64,000 nucleotides of DNA from Rhodothermales bacterium (GTDB taxonomy: Bacteria; Bacteroidota; Rhodothermia; Rhodothermales; JANQRZ01). Where the stretch lies: the NCBI GenBank assembly GCA_028284265.1, contig JANQRZ010000015.1:40146-104145 (forward strand), read 5' to 3'. A program made the position numbers and the translations under genes. Position 1 is the first letter of the stretch; each line of letters opens with the position of its first letter. Positions 8,084-18,830 of the stretch are shown piece after piece. The notes under the pieces are model-generated. The model made no database searches. It was not told the origin of the DNA and was given only the letters and a program-made list of their open reading frames with translations.

Positions 8084-10876
8084 TCAAAGCCCGCCTGCGA
8101 GGTCGAACGTCCCGCGCACGTCGCTCTTCGGCACGTCGAACCGGAGCAAGTCGGCGAGCTGGCCGCTCTTGACGTAGATCGAGAAGCCGAACGACTTGAA
8201 GTCGCCGAACGGAATCCAGTTGAAGCTCATCTCCCAGCAGTGGAGGTCGCGCAGGATCGAGAGGTTGGTCGTGGTGATTTCATTCGCCTCGAAGTCATAG
8301 CCGGACTGTCCCGCGATCTTCCAGTTGTTCGTCAGGCTGAGATCGAACTGTGTTCCGAGCGTGGCGACTACCCGATTCTCTTGGTTCGGGACCGCCGTGT
8401 CGCGGTAGTTGAAGTTGAACGAGAGCGACCACGGAATGGCGAAGTCCACGTAGGCGAGGTCGCGCCGCCGGTAGTCATAGGGGAGTAGGCCGTAGGGATC
8501 GTCGGGGCTGGGGATGAGGTCGGGGTAGACCGGGACCGTGCGGCGTGGCGTGCGCGGTGTCGCGCCTCGGCGGGGTTGGCCGCGGAAGCGGGTCCTCGCA
8601 GAAAAGTCGAGTGAGAGAAACCGGAGCAAGCCGCCGGTCTCCTGATACTGAAATCGATTGATTTCGCGTCCCTGCGCGTTGATCGCGTACGGTGAATAGC
8701 GGGCGGAGAGGTTGAGAGTGACGAGGCTTCCGATCTGCGAGCTGCCTCGAAGTGTGACGTCATCGAACCGAAGCGAGTCGGCGGCGAAATTATAGTTCGA
8801 CCTGAAGCTGAGGGTAAAGAGTTGGAGCGCGCGGCGTTGCACCTCGCCGGTCGAGTCGGTTCGGGCAATGCGGGTCTGGAAGGTGTTGTTGAGCGTGAAG
8901 GATAGCGACTGGGTCTCGCGGTCGCTGATCCCGCTGGCAATGGGGTACTCGACGACCTGCCCGGTCGAGTCGGTGTAGCTGCGGAAGTAGTTGAAGGGGG
9001 CCTTCGAGTAGTCCGGCGAAAAGGTATATCCAACGCTCGGCTCGACGATGTGTCGGAATCCATCGAGCGGTCCGATGCGGACGGGGAAGGTGCCGTAGAA
9101 CTTGCTGTTGGCGTTCAGTCCCCCGCTGATCTGCCGGATCGCCGTGAAGCCGTCCTCCTGCACACGCTGAATCCGCCCGAGGCTGTCGAGAACGGCCACG
9201 CCGCTGTCGTCCGTGAGCACGCGCTCGGAGCGGAGGAACCAGTCCTCTTCATACCGGGCGTTCGGTGTGAGGTTGAGGTTGAACGGGATGGTCGTAAAGG
9301 GAACCCGCGTCAGGGCGAAGGTGGCGTTGATGGGGACGGAGTGGTTCGCCGTGGCGTCGAAGCGTTCCGTCTCGCCAGTTGCCGCTACGAATTCGTCGTA
9401 GCTCACGATGCCGTCGAGCCACGAGACGCCGTTGCTCCCGGCGAGCGAGGTGTCGGGAACGAAGCGGTAGGTGTTCTGAAGCCTGCCGCTATACGAATAG
9501 CCGATGCGTTCGTACCACCGCTGGTTCTGGGCGCTCGTCCCGGCGCGGCGGAGCGGGAAACGCTGGCTCTGGGTGAATGAGAGGTTGGGGAAGGTCAGGT
9601 CTGCCTGCCCCGTCGTGAGGTTCTGACTCTGGCGGAGAGTGACCGAAAGTGCGCGTCCACTGCGCCGCCAGTTCTTACTGAACTGGATCGAGGACTGGGT
9701 ATTCTGTGTGACGCGGTCGTCGAAGTTTTCAGCGGTGGCGCGTGTACCGCTCGACCGGAGGTTGACGCTTCCGTTGAGCCTACCCGTGTTGTTGAAGAGT
9801 TGCTGCTGGTGCTGCCAGTCGATGCGGAAATTTTCCTGCACCTGAAAGCCGGGGTCTTGGCTCTCGCCTCGGCGGAGTCGCGAATAGGTCACGCCAAGGT
9901 TGCCGGAGAAGGCGTAGCGCTTGGCATAGCGGTAGGACGGGTTGATCTCGTAGCTGCCTTTCGTGTAGATCGCCCCGCGCACTTGGGCATCCATGTAGTC
10001 GGAGATCGCCCAGTACCAGCCTAGACCACGCAGGTAGAAGCCGAGTTGCGGGTCCTCGCCGTAGGTCGGCGGAAGCGGGCCGCTCCGTCGTCCCTCGGCG
10101 GCGGGGAAGAACCCGAACGGCAGCCACAGCGGGGTCGGGACGCCGAGGATGTAGAGTCGGGCCGGGCCGGTGTAGACCCACTCGCCATCGACGACTTTCA
10201 TCTTACCCGCTCGCAGGCCGTAGTGCGGATGGTCGAGTTCGCAGGTGGTGTAGGTCGCATCTTGGGCGAAGGTGACGTGCGGCCCAACCTGCTTGACGAT
10301 GCCGCCGAGCAAGTAACCATCCTCAATCGCCGTCCGTGCCCCGACGATTCGCCCGCGCTGGGTCGAGAGGTTGTAGGCTACCTCGCGCCCGGACAGCGTC
10401 TCGCTCCCGCGCTCGAAATACGGCGTCCCGATGGCTTGCCCGAGTGAGTCGGTGGCGGCATCGGCGGACGTGGGACCGCGTGCGCGCATTTCCTCGCGCC
10501 CGAACAAGAGGTCGATCTCGGCAGCGGTGAGGCTGGCGTCATCGTATCCCACTGTTGCGTCACCGAACAGCGTGCCAAGGTCGCCGTCGCCGGACGCATC
10601 GTCCTCCTCGGCGAAGACGATGACGAGCGAGTCAGTCGCGGTAAAGTTGATCGGTTCCTCCAGCCCCTCGCCGTCCGGTTGAGGTTGGGGCGGAGCGGTG
10701 CGCTGAAACCCAACCTGTGCCGTTGTGATGAGGGGAAGCGAGTCCGATAGCACCAGCGAGTCCGCATCCACGAGCAGCTTCAGCACGTCGAGCGTATCGG
10801 TCTCTTGCGCGAGCGCCGTGCTTGCGCCGAGGAGTGCAGCAACAAGGCCTATTGCAAGAGTTGCCCGTGAGGTCAC
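8084..10876 (-). CDS. lptD: LptD-like outer-membrane LPS assembly protein
   Basis: A 930-residue outer-membrane protein from a GTG start at 10876, chosen because a signal peptide follows at once (LAIGLVAALLGASTALAQ) and the open frame further upstream runs through a palindromic repeat and antisense to the ROK gene. Residues about 150-260 carry the LptD/OstA-type region (LSGREVAYNLSTQRGRIVG, VGPHVTFAQDATYTTCELD, LYILGVPTPLWLPFGFFP). The remaining 650 residues are alternating beta strands of a large barrel. In the Lpt pathway it inserts lipopolysaccharide into the outer leaflet. It ends a co-directional run eno-ftsB-ROK-lptD, separated from the ROK gene by 193 bases. Confidence 0.85.
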   Translation of the reverse strand: MTSRATLAIGLVAALLGASTALAQETDTLDVLKLLVDADSLVLSDSLPLITTAQVGFQRTAPPQPQPDGEGLEEPINFTATDSLVIVFAEEDDASGDGDLGTLFGDATVGYDDASLTAAEIDLLFGREEMRARGPTSADAATDSLGQAIGTPYFERGSETLSGREVAYNLSTQRGRIVGARTAIEDGYLLGGIVKQVGPHVTFAQDATYTTCELDHPHYGLRAGKMKVVDGEWVYTGPARLYILGVPTPLWLPFGFFPAAEGRRSGPLPPTYGEDPQLGFYLRGLGWYWAISDYMDAQVRGAIYTKGSYEINPSYRYAKRYAFSGNLGVTYSRLRRGESQDPGFQVQENFRIDWQHQQQLFNNTGRLNGSVNLRSSGTRATAENFDDRVTQNTQSSIQFSKNWRRSGRALSVTLRQSQNLTTGQADLTFPNLSFTQSQRFPLRRAGTSAQNQRWYERIGYSYSGRLQNTYRFVPDTSLAGSNGVSWLDGIVSYDEFVAATGETERFDATANHSVPINATFALTRVPFTTIPFNLNLTPNARYEEDWFLRSERVLTDDSGVAVLDSLGRIQRVQEDGFTAIRQISGGLNANSKFYGTFPVRIGPLDGFRHIVEPSVGYTFSPDYSKAPFNYFRSYTDSTGQVVEYPIASGISDRETQSLSFTLNNTFQTRIARTDSTGEVQRRALQLFTLSFRSNYNFAADSLRFDDVTLRGSSQIGSLVTLNLSARYSPYAINAQGREINRFQYQETGGLLRFLSLDFSARTRFRGQPRRGATPRTPRRTVPVYPDLIPSPDDPYGLLPYDYRRRDLAYVDFAIPWSLSFNFNYRDTAVPNQENRVVATLGTQFDLSLTNNWKIAGQSGYDFEANEITTTNLSILRDLHCWEMSFNWIPFGDFKSFGFSIYVKSGQLADLLRFDVPKSDVRGTFDLAGGL

Positions 10877-10906
10877 AGTTCTGGCTGATGTTTCCAACCC
10901 AGAGGA

Positions 10907-10977
10907 GTCATCCCGGCTTCCGAGCCGGGACCCATCGGCCAGTAAGTCGTGTGGGTCCCCGCCTGCGCGGGGATGAC
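10907..10977. repeat. Paired palindromic repeat (REP-like)
   Basis: Two hairpins in inverted relation: 10907-10934 (stem CCCGGCTT/CGAGCCGGG, ending ACCCA) and 10952-10977 (stem CCCCGC/GCGGGG, beginning TGGGTC). The outer ends read GTCATCCC and GGGATGAC. This GTCATCCC(C)GC-to-ACCCA design is a well-known dispersed palindromic class in bacteria and recurs at 14946-15037. It lies in the gap between the ROK kinase stop and the lptD start on the transcribed strand. Confidence 0.75.
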
Positions 10978-11069
10978 GAGTGTAGAGGTGAGAGGCTTGG
11001 AACCGCACACCGGTATATCGACCGCTCTTTTTCACAACGCACTCGCCGTCACACTTCGTGCCGCTGCTC

Positions 11070-12047
11070 CTACGCGCCAATCTTCGACTCGGCGTCCTCG
11101 AACGCCAGCCGTGCCGCGCCAAGCACGCCGACCTCATTGCCCCGCGTCTCACGCACGAGTTCGAGGCCCTCGGAAAGACTCGGCATGACGGCCCCGTGCA
11201 AGGCCATGCGCGCCGGGTCGAGTAGGTAGTGGCCCGCCGCTGATACGCCGCCGCCGACGACGAGCTTACGAATATCGAGGAGGTTGACGACAGAGGCGAG
11301 GGCGACGCCGAGCTTGTGTCCAGCCCACGCGAGGACTTCGCGGGCGGGTTCGTCGCCTTGCTCGGCGGCTTGGTGGAGCATCTTCGGCGAGAGGCGGGCG
11401 AGGTCGCGTCCGGCCCACTCGTGGAGGATGCTCGGGCGGGTGTGCAGTTGGTAGCGGGCGTGGTGCGAGAGGTAGTGCAGGCCGAGGTACGCTTCGGTGG
11501 CTCCGGCCACGCCGCTCCGGGCATAAGGCCCCTCGTAGTCGATGGACATGTGGCCGAGTTCGCCTGCCCCGCCGGTCACGCCCCGGAACAACTTCTTTTC
11601 ATGGATGATGGCTCCGCCGACACCCGTGCCGAGCGTGACCATGATGAAGGAGTCGAAGTCCCGTCCGGCACCCCACGTCGCCGACCCCAATCCCGCGCAG
11701 TTCGCATCGTTCTCGACGACCACACAGCCGGGTACGAGGTGCGCCAGCGATTTAGAGAGGTTGACCTCGTCCCAATCCGAAAAGTTGGGAGGTTTGATGA
11801 CTGTCGTTCGGTCCATCGAAACCTTGCCCGGTGCGCCGATCCCGACGCCGCAGACCTCGGCTCCATCAGGGCGCTGCCGGAGCACCTGCCCGATAGCTTC
11901 GGCGATGCGACCGAGGACGTGGTCCGGTCCCCGATTGGCTTGGGTGCGAACGTGGGCGTCGCATAGGATCGCACCGTCGGAGTCGACGAGGCCCGCCTTA
12001 ATGTTCGTCCCGCCGAGGTCTATGCCGACAGCGACCTGCTTTGCCAT
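11070..12047 (-). CDS. ROK-family sugar kinase (probable glucokinase)
   Basis: A 325-residue cytoplasmic kinase. The N-terminus AVGIDLGGTNIKAGLVDSDG is the ATP-phosphate motif, VVVENDANCAGLGSATWGAG contains the catalytic Asp of ROK enzymes, and VTLGTGVGGAIIHEKKLFRG follows. Zn-binding residues differ from the usual C-x-C-G-x2-C set: the segment after GELGHMSIDYEGPYARSGV has no Cys cluster, so this is a ROK member lacking the standard zinc site (seen by eye). Gene context with enolase favours a glycolytic glucokinase; a transcriptional repressor role is excluded by absence of an HTH domain. Confidence 0.85.
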   Translation of the reverse strand: MAKQVAVGIDLGGTNIKAGLVDSDGAILCDAHVRTQANRGPDHVLGRIAEAIGQVLRQRPDGAEVCGVGIGAPGKVSMDRTTVIKPPNFSDWDEVNLSKSLAHLVPGCVVVENDANCAGLGSATWGAGRDFDSFIMVTLGTGVGGAIIHEKKLFRGVTGGAGELGHMSIDYEGPYARSGVAGATEAYLGLHYLSHHARYQLHTRPSILHEWAGRDLARLSPKMLHQAAEQGDEPAREVLAWAGHKLGVALASVVNLLDIRKLVVGGGVSAAGHYLLDPARMALHGAVMPSLSEGLELVRETRGNEVGVLGAARLAFEDAESKIGA

Positions 12048-12110
12048 GAAAGGGGGAGAAAGAGGGTGAGGAGGAGAGGGCGTAAGATAGCGGAGGGCGG
12101 GGGCGCTGCG

Positions 12111-12428
12111 CTACTCGTCCTCGTTCCCATCGCTCACTGGATAGACCGTCTCTCCGGGGCGACGCATCCCGTACTGCTCCCGCGCTACTTTCTCGACCAC
12201 CTCATCCGACAATCCGGCATTGAGGTCGCGGTGCAGCACCGCGTTCTCGGCTTGGAGCCGGGTGTTTTCCGCCGAAAGGGCCTGGGCGTCAGCATAGTAT
12301 TGGACGCGCTGCAAGAGGCTGTGGCTGTCGAAGAACGCGAACCACACCGCCGCTACGACGAGGCCTGCGAGCATCAGCCGCCGTCGGAGGCGCGGGCTGG
12401 CGATAGCCTGTTGGATTCGACTCAGCAT
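12111..12428 (-). CDS. FtsB/DivIC-type septum formation initiator
   Basis: About 105 residues from ATG 12428 (MLSRIQQAIASPRLRRRL). A short basic N-terminus precedes one membrane helix (LMLAGLVVAAVWFAFF) and a leucine-rich coiled coil (LLQRVQYYADAQALSAENTR in outline, then LQAENAVL). It ends with KVAREQYGMRRPGETVY, the conserved C-terminal signature of FtsB/DivIC proteins. The protein bridges FtsL and FtsQ in the divisome periplasmic complex. It lies 45 bases downstream of enolase, the same order as in many bacteria, which supports the call. Confidence 0.88.
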   Translation of the reverse strand: MLSRIQQAIASPRLRRRLMLAGLVVAAVWFAFFDSHSLLQRVQYYADAQALSAENTRLQAENAVLHRDLNAGLSDEVVEKVAREQYGMRRPGETVYPVSDGNEDE

Positions 12429-12473
12429 GGGGCAGGAAGGACAGCGGAGTGGCAAAATAAGGTGCTTTCGCCC

Positions 12474-13781
<1,308 letters not shown>

Positions 13782-13959
13782 TTAGCGTAGGGCGATTCCT
13801 TGTGGTCGCCTTGTTTCGGGCATAGCACAGAACCGAAAGCTACGACATACGCCGGGTGTGCTGCTTAATCCGAGCTTGCGATATCGTTTGGCGGACCCGT
13901 TGCGGTCGGCGTGCGTAGCTTCCCCTCATCCGCCTTTTGCATCAACACTATCAACGCTC

Positions 13960-14913
13960 GTGGGTACGATTCTCGTTACGGGAGCCAGAGGCCAGATCGG
14001 GAGCGACCTCGTGGCGGAACTCCGCCGTCGGCACGGTCACGACGCCGTTCTCGAAACCGACCTTCACCCGCTGCCCAACGGTGGCCGTGCGCTTTATGAA
14101 CCGCTCGATGTGCAGGACCGTGACCGGCTCGATGCGCTCGTCCGCACGCACCAGGTCGATACGGTCTACCACCTCGCCAGCCTCCTCTCAGCGACGGGAG
14201 AGCAGAAGCCCGACATCGCGTGGGCCGTCAACGTCGAGGGCCTGCGAAACGTGCTGGAGGTCGCCCGAAGCCACGGCCTCCGGCTCTTCTGGCCGTCGTC
14301 GATTGCTGCCTTCGGTCCAGCGACGCCGCGCGAGGACACGCCGCAGGAAGGCCCGCTCGATCCAATCACGATGTACGGGACGACGAAGGTCACGGGGGAG
14401 TACCTCTGTCGTTACGCCTTCCTGAAAGACGCCGTCGATGTGCGGAGCCTCCGCTATCCCGGCCTCATCAGCCACGCCACCAAGCCCGGCGGCGGGACGA
14501 CCGACTACGCGGTCGAGATTTTCTATGCTGCCTTGGAGGGTGATTCGTACACCTGTTTCCTCCGCCCAGACACACGGCTCCCGATGATGTACATGCCCGA
14601 CGCCGTTCGTGCTACCATCGATCTGATGGAAGCCGACGCGGAAGACATCTCGGTTCGGACCTCGTACAACATCACGGCTCTCAGCTTCTCCGCCGAAGAA
14701 ATTGCGGCGGCGCTTCGGAAGCGCTTCCCGGCCTTCGAGGTGCGCTACGAACCTGACTTCCGCCAAGCCATCGCCGACTCGTGGCCCGCCAGCGTCGATG
14801 ACAACCAAGCCCGTACCGATTGGGGCTGGCAGCCCGCCTTCGACCTCGACCGGATGGTGGACGACATGATCGACCACCTCGCAGCGAAGCTCAAGGTCGC
14901 GGAGCCTTCCTGA
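13960..14913 (+). CDS. L-threonine 3-dehydrogenase, epimerase-like type
   Basis: About 317 residues from GTG 13960. The open frame extends to 13858, but the Rossmann fold begins immediately after this GTG ([18 protein letters not shown]), leaving no room for a longer real N-terminus. YxxxK catalytic pair is in [12 protein letters not shown] and the Ser in [30 protein letters not shown] and [10 protein letters not shown] are characteristic of short-chain NAD-dependent threonine dehydrogenases rather than UDP-galactose epimerases. The product, 2-amino-3-ketobutyrate, is the substrate of the ligase encoded 187 bases downstream, which fixes the assignment well. Confidence 0.9.
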   Translation: MGTILVTGARGQIGSDLVAELRRRHGHDAVLETDLHPLPNGGRALYEPLDVQDRDRLDALVRTHQVDTVYHLASLLSATGEQKPDIAWAVNVEGLRNVLEVARSHGLRLFWPSSIAAFGPATPREDTPQEGPLDPITMYGTTKVTGEYLCRYAFLKDAVDVRSLRYPGLISHATKPGGGTTDYAVEIFYAALEGDSYTCFLRPDTRLPMMYMPDAVRATIDLMEADAEDISVRTSYNITALSFSAEEIAAALRKRFPAFEVRYEPDFRQAIADSWPASVDDNQARTDWGWQPAFDLDRMVDDMIDHLAAKLKVAEPS

Positions 14914-14945
14914 GGGGGTATGTCATTTACTCCTCTGTTTCCTCA

Positions 14946-15037
14946 GTCATCCCCGCGAACCGAAGGACGGCGAAGCCAACGCGGGGACCCACCGGGCTTG
15001 CAATACCTGTGGATTCCCGATCAGGGTCGGGAATGAC
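14946..15037. repeat. Paired palindromic repeat (REP-like) between tdh and kbl
   Basis: First arm 14946-14991 starts GTCATCCCCGCG and ends CGCGGGGACCCA-like, with a longer loop. Second arm 15010-15037 is a hairpin with stem ATTCCCGA/TCGGGAAT and ends in ATGAC. The pattern matches that at 10907-10977 and belongs to the same dispersed class. It fills the tdh-kbl intergenic gap and could attenuate or stabilise the shared message. Confidence 0.7.
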
Positions 15038-15100
15038 TGGATTCTTTGCTTCGTAGGAAGACCCAAACACCCTACTTCATTCTATCTTACTGCCTCAGCC

Positions 15101-16297
15101 ATGTCTACCACCGCCACCGCTCTCTACCGCGACATTCTCGACGACATCCGCGAAGCGGGTCTCTACAAAGAGGAGCGTGTCATTACCTCGCAGCAGGCTG
15201 CTGACATCGAGGTCGGTGAAAACGGGCAGGCCGCCGAGGTCATAAACTTCTGCGCCAACAACTACCTCGGTCTCGCCAATGACCCCGACCTGATGCGGGC
15301 CGCGCAGGAGGGGATAGAGAAATACGGCTTCGGCCTCGCGTCCGTGCGGTTTATATGCGGGACGCAAGACATCCACAAAGAGCTGGAACACCGCCTCGCC
15401 GCCTTCCATGGCAAGGACGATGCGATCCTCTATGCCGCCTGCTTCGACGCGAACGCGGGCCTGTTCGAGACGCTCCTCGACGCAGAGTGCGCGGTGATCT
15501 CCGACGCGCTCAACCACGCGAGCATCATCGATGGGGTGCGGCTGTGCAAGGCGCGGCGCTACCGCTTCGCCCACGCCGATATGGGCGAACTGGAAGACGC
15601 GCTCAAGGACAGCCAAGACGCAAAGATCCGCCTCATCACCACCGATGGCGTGTTCTCGATGGACGGCGACGTAGCGAAGCTCGACGAAATCTGCGCCCTC
15701 GCCGAGCAGTACGACGCGCTCGTCCACGTCGATGAGTGTCACTCGACGGGCTTCTTCGGGCCAACCGGTAAGGGCGCGGCGGAGTACCGGGGCGTACTCG
15801 ACAAGGTGGACATCATCACGAGCACGCTCGGCAAGGCACTCGGCGGGGCATCGGGCGGGTTCACGGTGGCGAGCCAAGAGATTGTAGACCTGCTCCGGCA
15901 GCGCTCGCGGCCCTACCTATTCTCCAACTCCGTCGCCCCGTGCATCGTCTACACCTCGATCCGCGTCCTCGACCGGCTGGAGGAGACCGCCGACCTCCGG
16001 CAAACGCTCGAAGACAACACGCGCTACTTCCGCGAGCAGATGACCGCTGCCGGGTTCGATATCAAGCCCGGCGAACACCCCATCGTCCCGATCATGCTCT
16101 ACGACGCTAAGCTCGCGCAGGGCGTCGCGGCGGACTTGCTCGATGAGGGCATCTACGTGATCGGGTTCTCATTCCCTGTCGTGCCGAAGGGCGAGGCGCG
16201 CATCCGCGTGCAGGTCTCTGCCGCCCACACGCGCGAGCACCTCGATCGCTGCGTCGCTGCCTTCACCGCTGTCGGCAAGCGGCACGGCGTGGTTTAA
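15101..16297 (+). CDS. kbl: Glycine C-acetyltransferase (2-amino-3-ketobutyrate CoA ligase)
   Basis: A 398-residue PLP enzyme of the alpha-oxoamine synthase family that splits 2-amino-3-ketobutyrate with CoA into glycine and acetyl-CoA. Motifs: [51 protein letters not shown], and the PLP Lys in [14 protein letters not shown]. Length matches Kbl (398). Placement right after threonine dehydrogenase makes this the second step of threonine catabolism rather than an acyl-sphinganine or cysteate acyltransferase. Its TAA stop overlaps the TAA of the convergent Nif3 gene within the bases 16294-16297. Confidence 0.95.
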   Translation: MSTTATALYRDILDDIREAGLYKEERVITSQQAADIEVGENGQAAEVINFCANNYLGLANDPDLMRAAQEGIEKYGFGLASVRFICGTQDIHKELEHRLAAFHGKDDAILYAACFDANAGLFETLLDAECAVISDALNHASIIDGVRLCKARRYRFAHADMGELEDALKDSQDAKIRLITTDGVFSMDGDVAKLDEICALAEQYDALVHVDECHSTGFFGPTGKGAAEYRGVLDKVDIITSTLGKALGGASGGFTVASQEIVDLLRQRSRPYLFSNSVAPCIVYTSIRVLDRLEETADLRQTLEDNTRYFREQMTAAGFDIKPGEHPIVPIMLYDAKLAQGVAADLLDEGIYVIGFSFPVVPKGEARIRVQVSAAHTREHLDRCVAAFTAVGKRHGVV

Positions 16298-17412
16298 CGC
16301 TGCGTAAATGTCTGCATCGGACTCGTGCGGTGCTTGGTGGCGCGCACGGTGAGGTCGGGGAAGCGCTCAGCCAGCCAGCCGACGAGGAGGCGCTCGGTGA
16401 TCCACTCGGTTTCGTAGTGCCCGGCGTCGATGAGCGCCATGCGTGGCGTGCCGTCCGGGGCGAGGGGCTGGAAGAACGTGTGGTAGGTGATGTCCGCCGT
16501 CACGAACGCATCGGCCCCCGCCGCCATTGCCGTCGAGACGAGCGAGGACCCTGCGCCGCCGCACACGGCGACGGTCGAAACCATCGCTTCGGGATCGCCG
16601 ACGTAGCGTAGCGATCCGGCCTCTAGCTTCTCCAATATCACTTCGAGCCATGCTTTAAGTGGCATCGGCTCATCTACTGTGCCGATAGCCCCAAGTCCGG
16701 CTTGCGTGGATGGTTGCTCGACGGGGTAGAGGTCGTAGGCGACCTCCTCATAGGGATGCGCCTGCTTGAGCGCAGTGACGATGCGCCCCACGTCCCATCG
16801 CGCCACTTCCATCTCAATCCGTACTTCGTCCGCCGACTCCAACGTACCGGGTGTGCCGGTGTGGGGATCGGTATCATCGCCCGGTCGGAAGTGGCCGGTG
16901 CCGGTTGTCGTGAAGGCGCACTCCGAATAGTCGCCGATCCGCCCGGCCCCGGCCTCAGCGAGCGCAGCACGAACGGCCTCGGTGTGGTCCGGCGGGACGA
17001 AGGTGACGAGCTTCATGAGCGACTCGGTCATCCCGTCGAGGAAGCGCACGTTGTTCAGACCGAGGTGCTCGGCGAGGGCGAAGGAGACGCCGCCGGGGGC
17101 CGCGTCGAGGTTGGTGTGGATCGCGTAGTAGGCAATCCCCGACTGCGCGAGCCGGTACGCCAACCCACTCACGAAGTCGGTTGGGACGAGTCGCTTGATG
17201 GGTTTGAACAGGAGTGGGTGGTGGGTGACGACGAGGTCGGTTCCCATCGCCTCGGCCTCATCCACAACGGCAGGGGTCAGGTCGAGCGCGACGAGCACGG
17301 AGGCCACGTCCTTCGCCGGGTCGCCGACTTGGAGGCCGACGTTGTCGTAGGAGAGCTTCGAGCCGGGCGGTGCCCAGCGTTCGAGGGCGGCGGCGATGTC
17401 GCGGACGGTCAT
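16294..17412 (-). CDS. Nif3-like dinuclear metal centre protein
   Basis: A 372-residue cytoplasmic protein. N-terminal half has [37 protein letters not shown] and the metal-binding [13 protein letters not shown]. The C-terminal half closes the metal site with [31 protein letters not shown] and [10 protein letters not shown]. Between them (about 120-240) is the inserted PII/CutA-like domain of the long Nif3 form. Members form hexamers with two metal ions; physiological role is unresolved, although the label GTP cyclohydrolase 1 type 2 is often attached. The downstream end is shared with kbl; the start is 13 bases from the stop of the MFS gene. Confidence 0.93.
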   Translation of the reverse strand: MTVRDIAAALERWAPPGSKLSYDNVGLQVGDPAKDVASVLVALDLTPAVVDEAEAMGTDLVVTHHPLLFKPIKRLVPTDFVSGLAYRLAQSGIAYYAIHTNLDAAPGGVSFALAEHLGLNNVRFLDGMTESLMKLVTFVPPDHTEAVRAALAEAGAGRIGDYSECAFTTTGTGHFRPGDDTDPHTGTPGTLESADEVRIEMEVARWDVGRIVTALKQAHPYEEVAYDLYPVEQPSTQAGLGAIGTVDEPMPLKAWLEVILEKLEAGSLRYVGDPEAMVSTVAVCGGAGSSLVSTAMAAGADAFVTADITYHTFFQPLAPDGTPRMALIDAGHYETEWITERLLVGWLAERFPDLTVRATKHRTSPMQTFTQR

Positions 17413-17424
17413 GAGCGTACCGAG

Positions 17425-18759
17425 TTATGCGTTGCGTCCCGCGAGCCGGATGCCCTCAGCTTCGTTCACGCGGGTCAGGACCAGCGCGCCGATGGCGAAG
17501 AGCACGAGGACAATCGAGACGCCTGCGCGCTGCGTGCCGAACACGTCGGTCAGGATGCCGAGCATGAGCGGGCCGATGAACGCGGTGGCCTTGCCGGAGA
17601 ACGCGAAGAAGCCGAAGAACTCCGTCTCCTTGTCGTCCGGCACAAACCGCCCGAGGAGCGACCGGCTCGACGCTTGGTTCGGCCCGATGGCGATGCCGAC
17701 GAGGATGCCCGAGGCCCAGAAGACCGCCTTGCTCGTCGTGAGAATGGCGAGGAGCGAGGCGACGGTGAGGAGGGCGAGCGAGATGAAGATGACGGTCCGC
17801 CCGCCAAGCTTGTCATCGAGAAACCCGAACCCGAACGCCCCGAGGCCCGCCATCACGTTGAGCACGATGCCGAAGAGCAGTACCTCTTCGATGGTGAAGC
17901 CGAGCGTGCCCTGCGCGTAGATGCCGCCGAAGGCGATGAGGGTCACGAGGCCGTCGTTGTAGAACAGGCGGGCGACGAGGAGGCGGACGATCTCGCGATA
18001 GCGCTTGAGTTCACGCGCCGTCTCCATCAGTTCGCCGAAGCTCGCCTTGAGGAGCGCGCCGGGTCGAGGCTTGTCCTCGGCAGGCACCTCGCGCAGAATC
18101 AGAAAGGTCGGGATGCTGAACAGCGCGAACCACGCGGCGACGAGGAGGTTGGTCGCCCGGACGTGCTCGCCTGTTGCCTTGTCAAGTCCGAATGGCGGCA
18201 CATCGATCTGCACGAACACGACGAGGGCAATCGCCATGCAGAGTAGCCCGCCCACGTAGCCCAGCGCCCACCCGTAGCCCGAGACGCGCCCGATCGCGTC
18301 CGGCGGAGCGATCTCGGGGAGGTAGGCGTTGTAGAACACCGCGCCCATCTCGAAGGCGATGTTGGCGAGGATGAACCAGAACAGCGCATGGACCACCTCG
18401 CCCGGCTCGGCAAAAAACAGCATCGCCGTCCCAGCGACGCAGATCGCGGTTGTGGCGACGAGAAACCGCTTGCGGCTTCCGCTCCGGTCGGCGAGGGCAC
18501 CGAGGAAGGGCGAGAGGAGGGCGACGCAGATCGCCGTGATCGCCACGCCGCGCGACCAGAGGACCGTGCCGAGTTCGGGGTCGGGCACACGCGCCCCCGT
18601 CACATCGGAGGTGAGCGCCATGTAGCCGGTGAAGTACGTCCCGTAGATGAATGTGACGACGAGCGTGGTGAACGACGAGTTGGCGAAGTCGTAGAGTGAC
18701 CACGCCCAGACAGTGCGGCGGTCGAGTCGGCGAGTCGCGGGCTGGCGAGCGGGTTCCAT
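17425..18759 (-). CDS. UMF1/Atg22-like MFS transporter
   Basis: About 444 residues from ATG 18759 (MEPARQPATRRLDRRTVW). The N-terminal signature WAWSLYDFANSSFTTLVVTF is that of the UMF1 family of the major facilitator superfamily, related to yeast Atg22 amino-acid exporters. About twelve hydrophobic segments follow, with the MFS loop LADRSGSRKRFLV between helices 2 and 3 and NAYLPEIAPPDAIGRVSGYGWALGY, typical of UMF1, near the middle. Substrate is unknown; the neighbouring threonine genes make an amino-acid or peptide substrate conceivable, but this is inference. Gap to thrC is 71 bases on the same strand. Confidence 0.9.
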   Translation of the reverse strand: MEPARQPATRRLDRRTVWAWSLYDFANSSFTTLVVTFIYGTYFTGYMALTSDVTGARVPDPELGTVLWSRGVAITAICVALLSPFLGALADRSGSRKRFLVATTAICVAGTAMLFFAEPGEVVHALFWFILANIAFEMGAVFYNAYLPEIAPPDAIGRVSGYGWALGYVGGLLCMAIALVVFVQIDVPPFGLDKATGEHVRATNLLVAAWFALFSIPTFLILREVPAEDKPRPGALLKASFGELMETARELKRYREIVRLLVARLFYNDGLVTLIAFGGIYAQGTLGFTIEEVLLFGIVLNVMAGLGAFGFGFLDDKLGGRTVIFISLALLTVASLLAILTTSKAVFWASGILVGIAIGPNQASSRSLLGRFVPDDKETEFFGFFAFSGKATAFIGPLMLGILTDVFGTQRAGVSIVLVLFAIGALVLTRVNEAEGIRLAGRNA

Positions 18760-18830
18760 GTGCGAGGAGTGGAGAGGCGACGGTGAGCGCAAGCTAGCGC
18801 CTGGCGTGTTGCCATGTGCCTGCGCCCGTG

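Noticed and set aside
10877..11524. N-terminal extension of the lptD frame to 11524
   Set aside because: The extension is antisense-type Ser/Thr/Arg-rich sequence opposite the ROK gene and then reads through a palindromic repeat; the signal peptide directly after GTG 10876 fixes the real start.
15101..16297. Cysteate acyltransferase for sulfonolipid synthesis instead of kbl
   Set aside because: Same enzyme superfamily and sulfonolipids occur in this lineage, but adjacency to threonine dehydrogenase and the exact Kbl length favour glycine C-acetyltransferase.
16702..18246. 514-codon plus-strand frame opposite Nif3 and the MFS gene
   Set aside because: It crosses two well-supported genes in antisense and its composition (very rich in Glu, Arg, His) is not protein-like.
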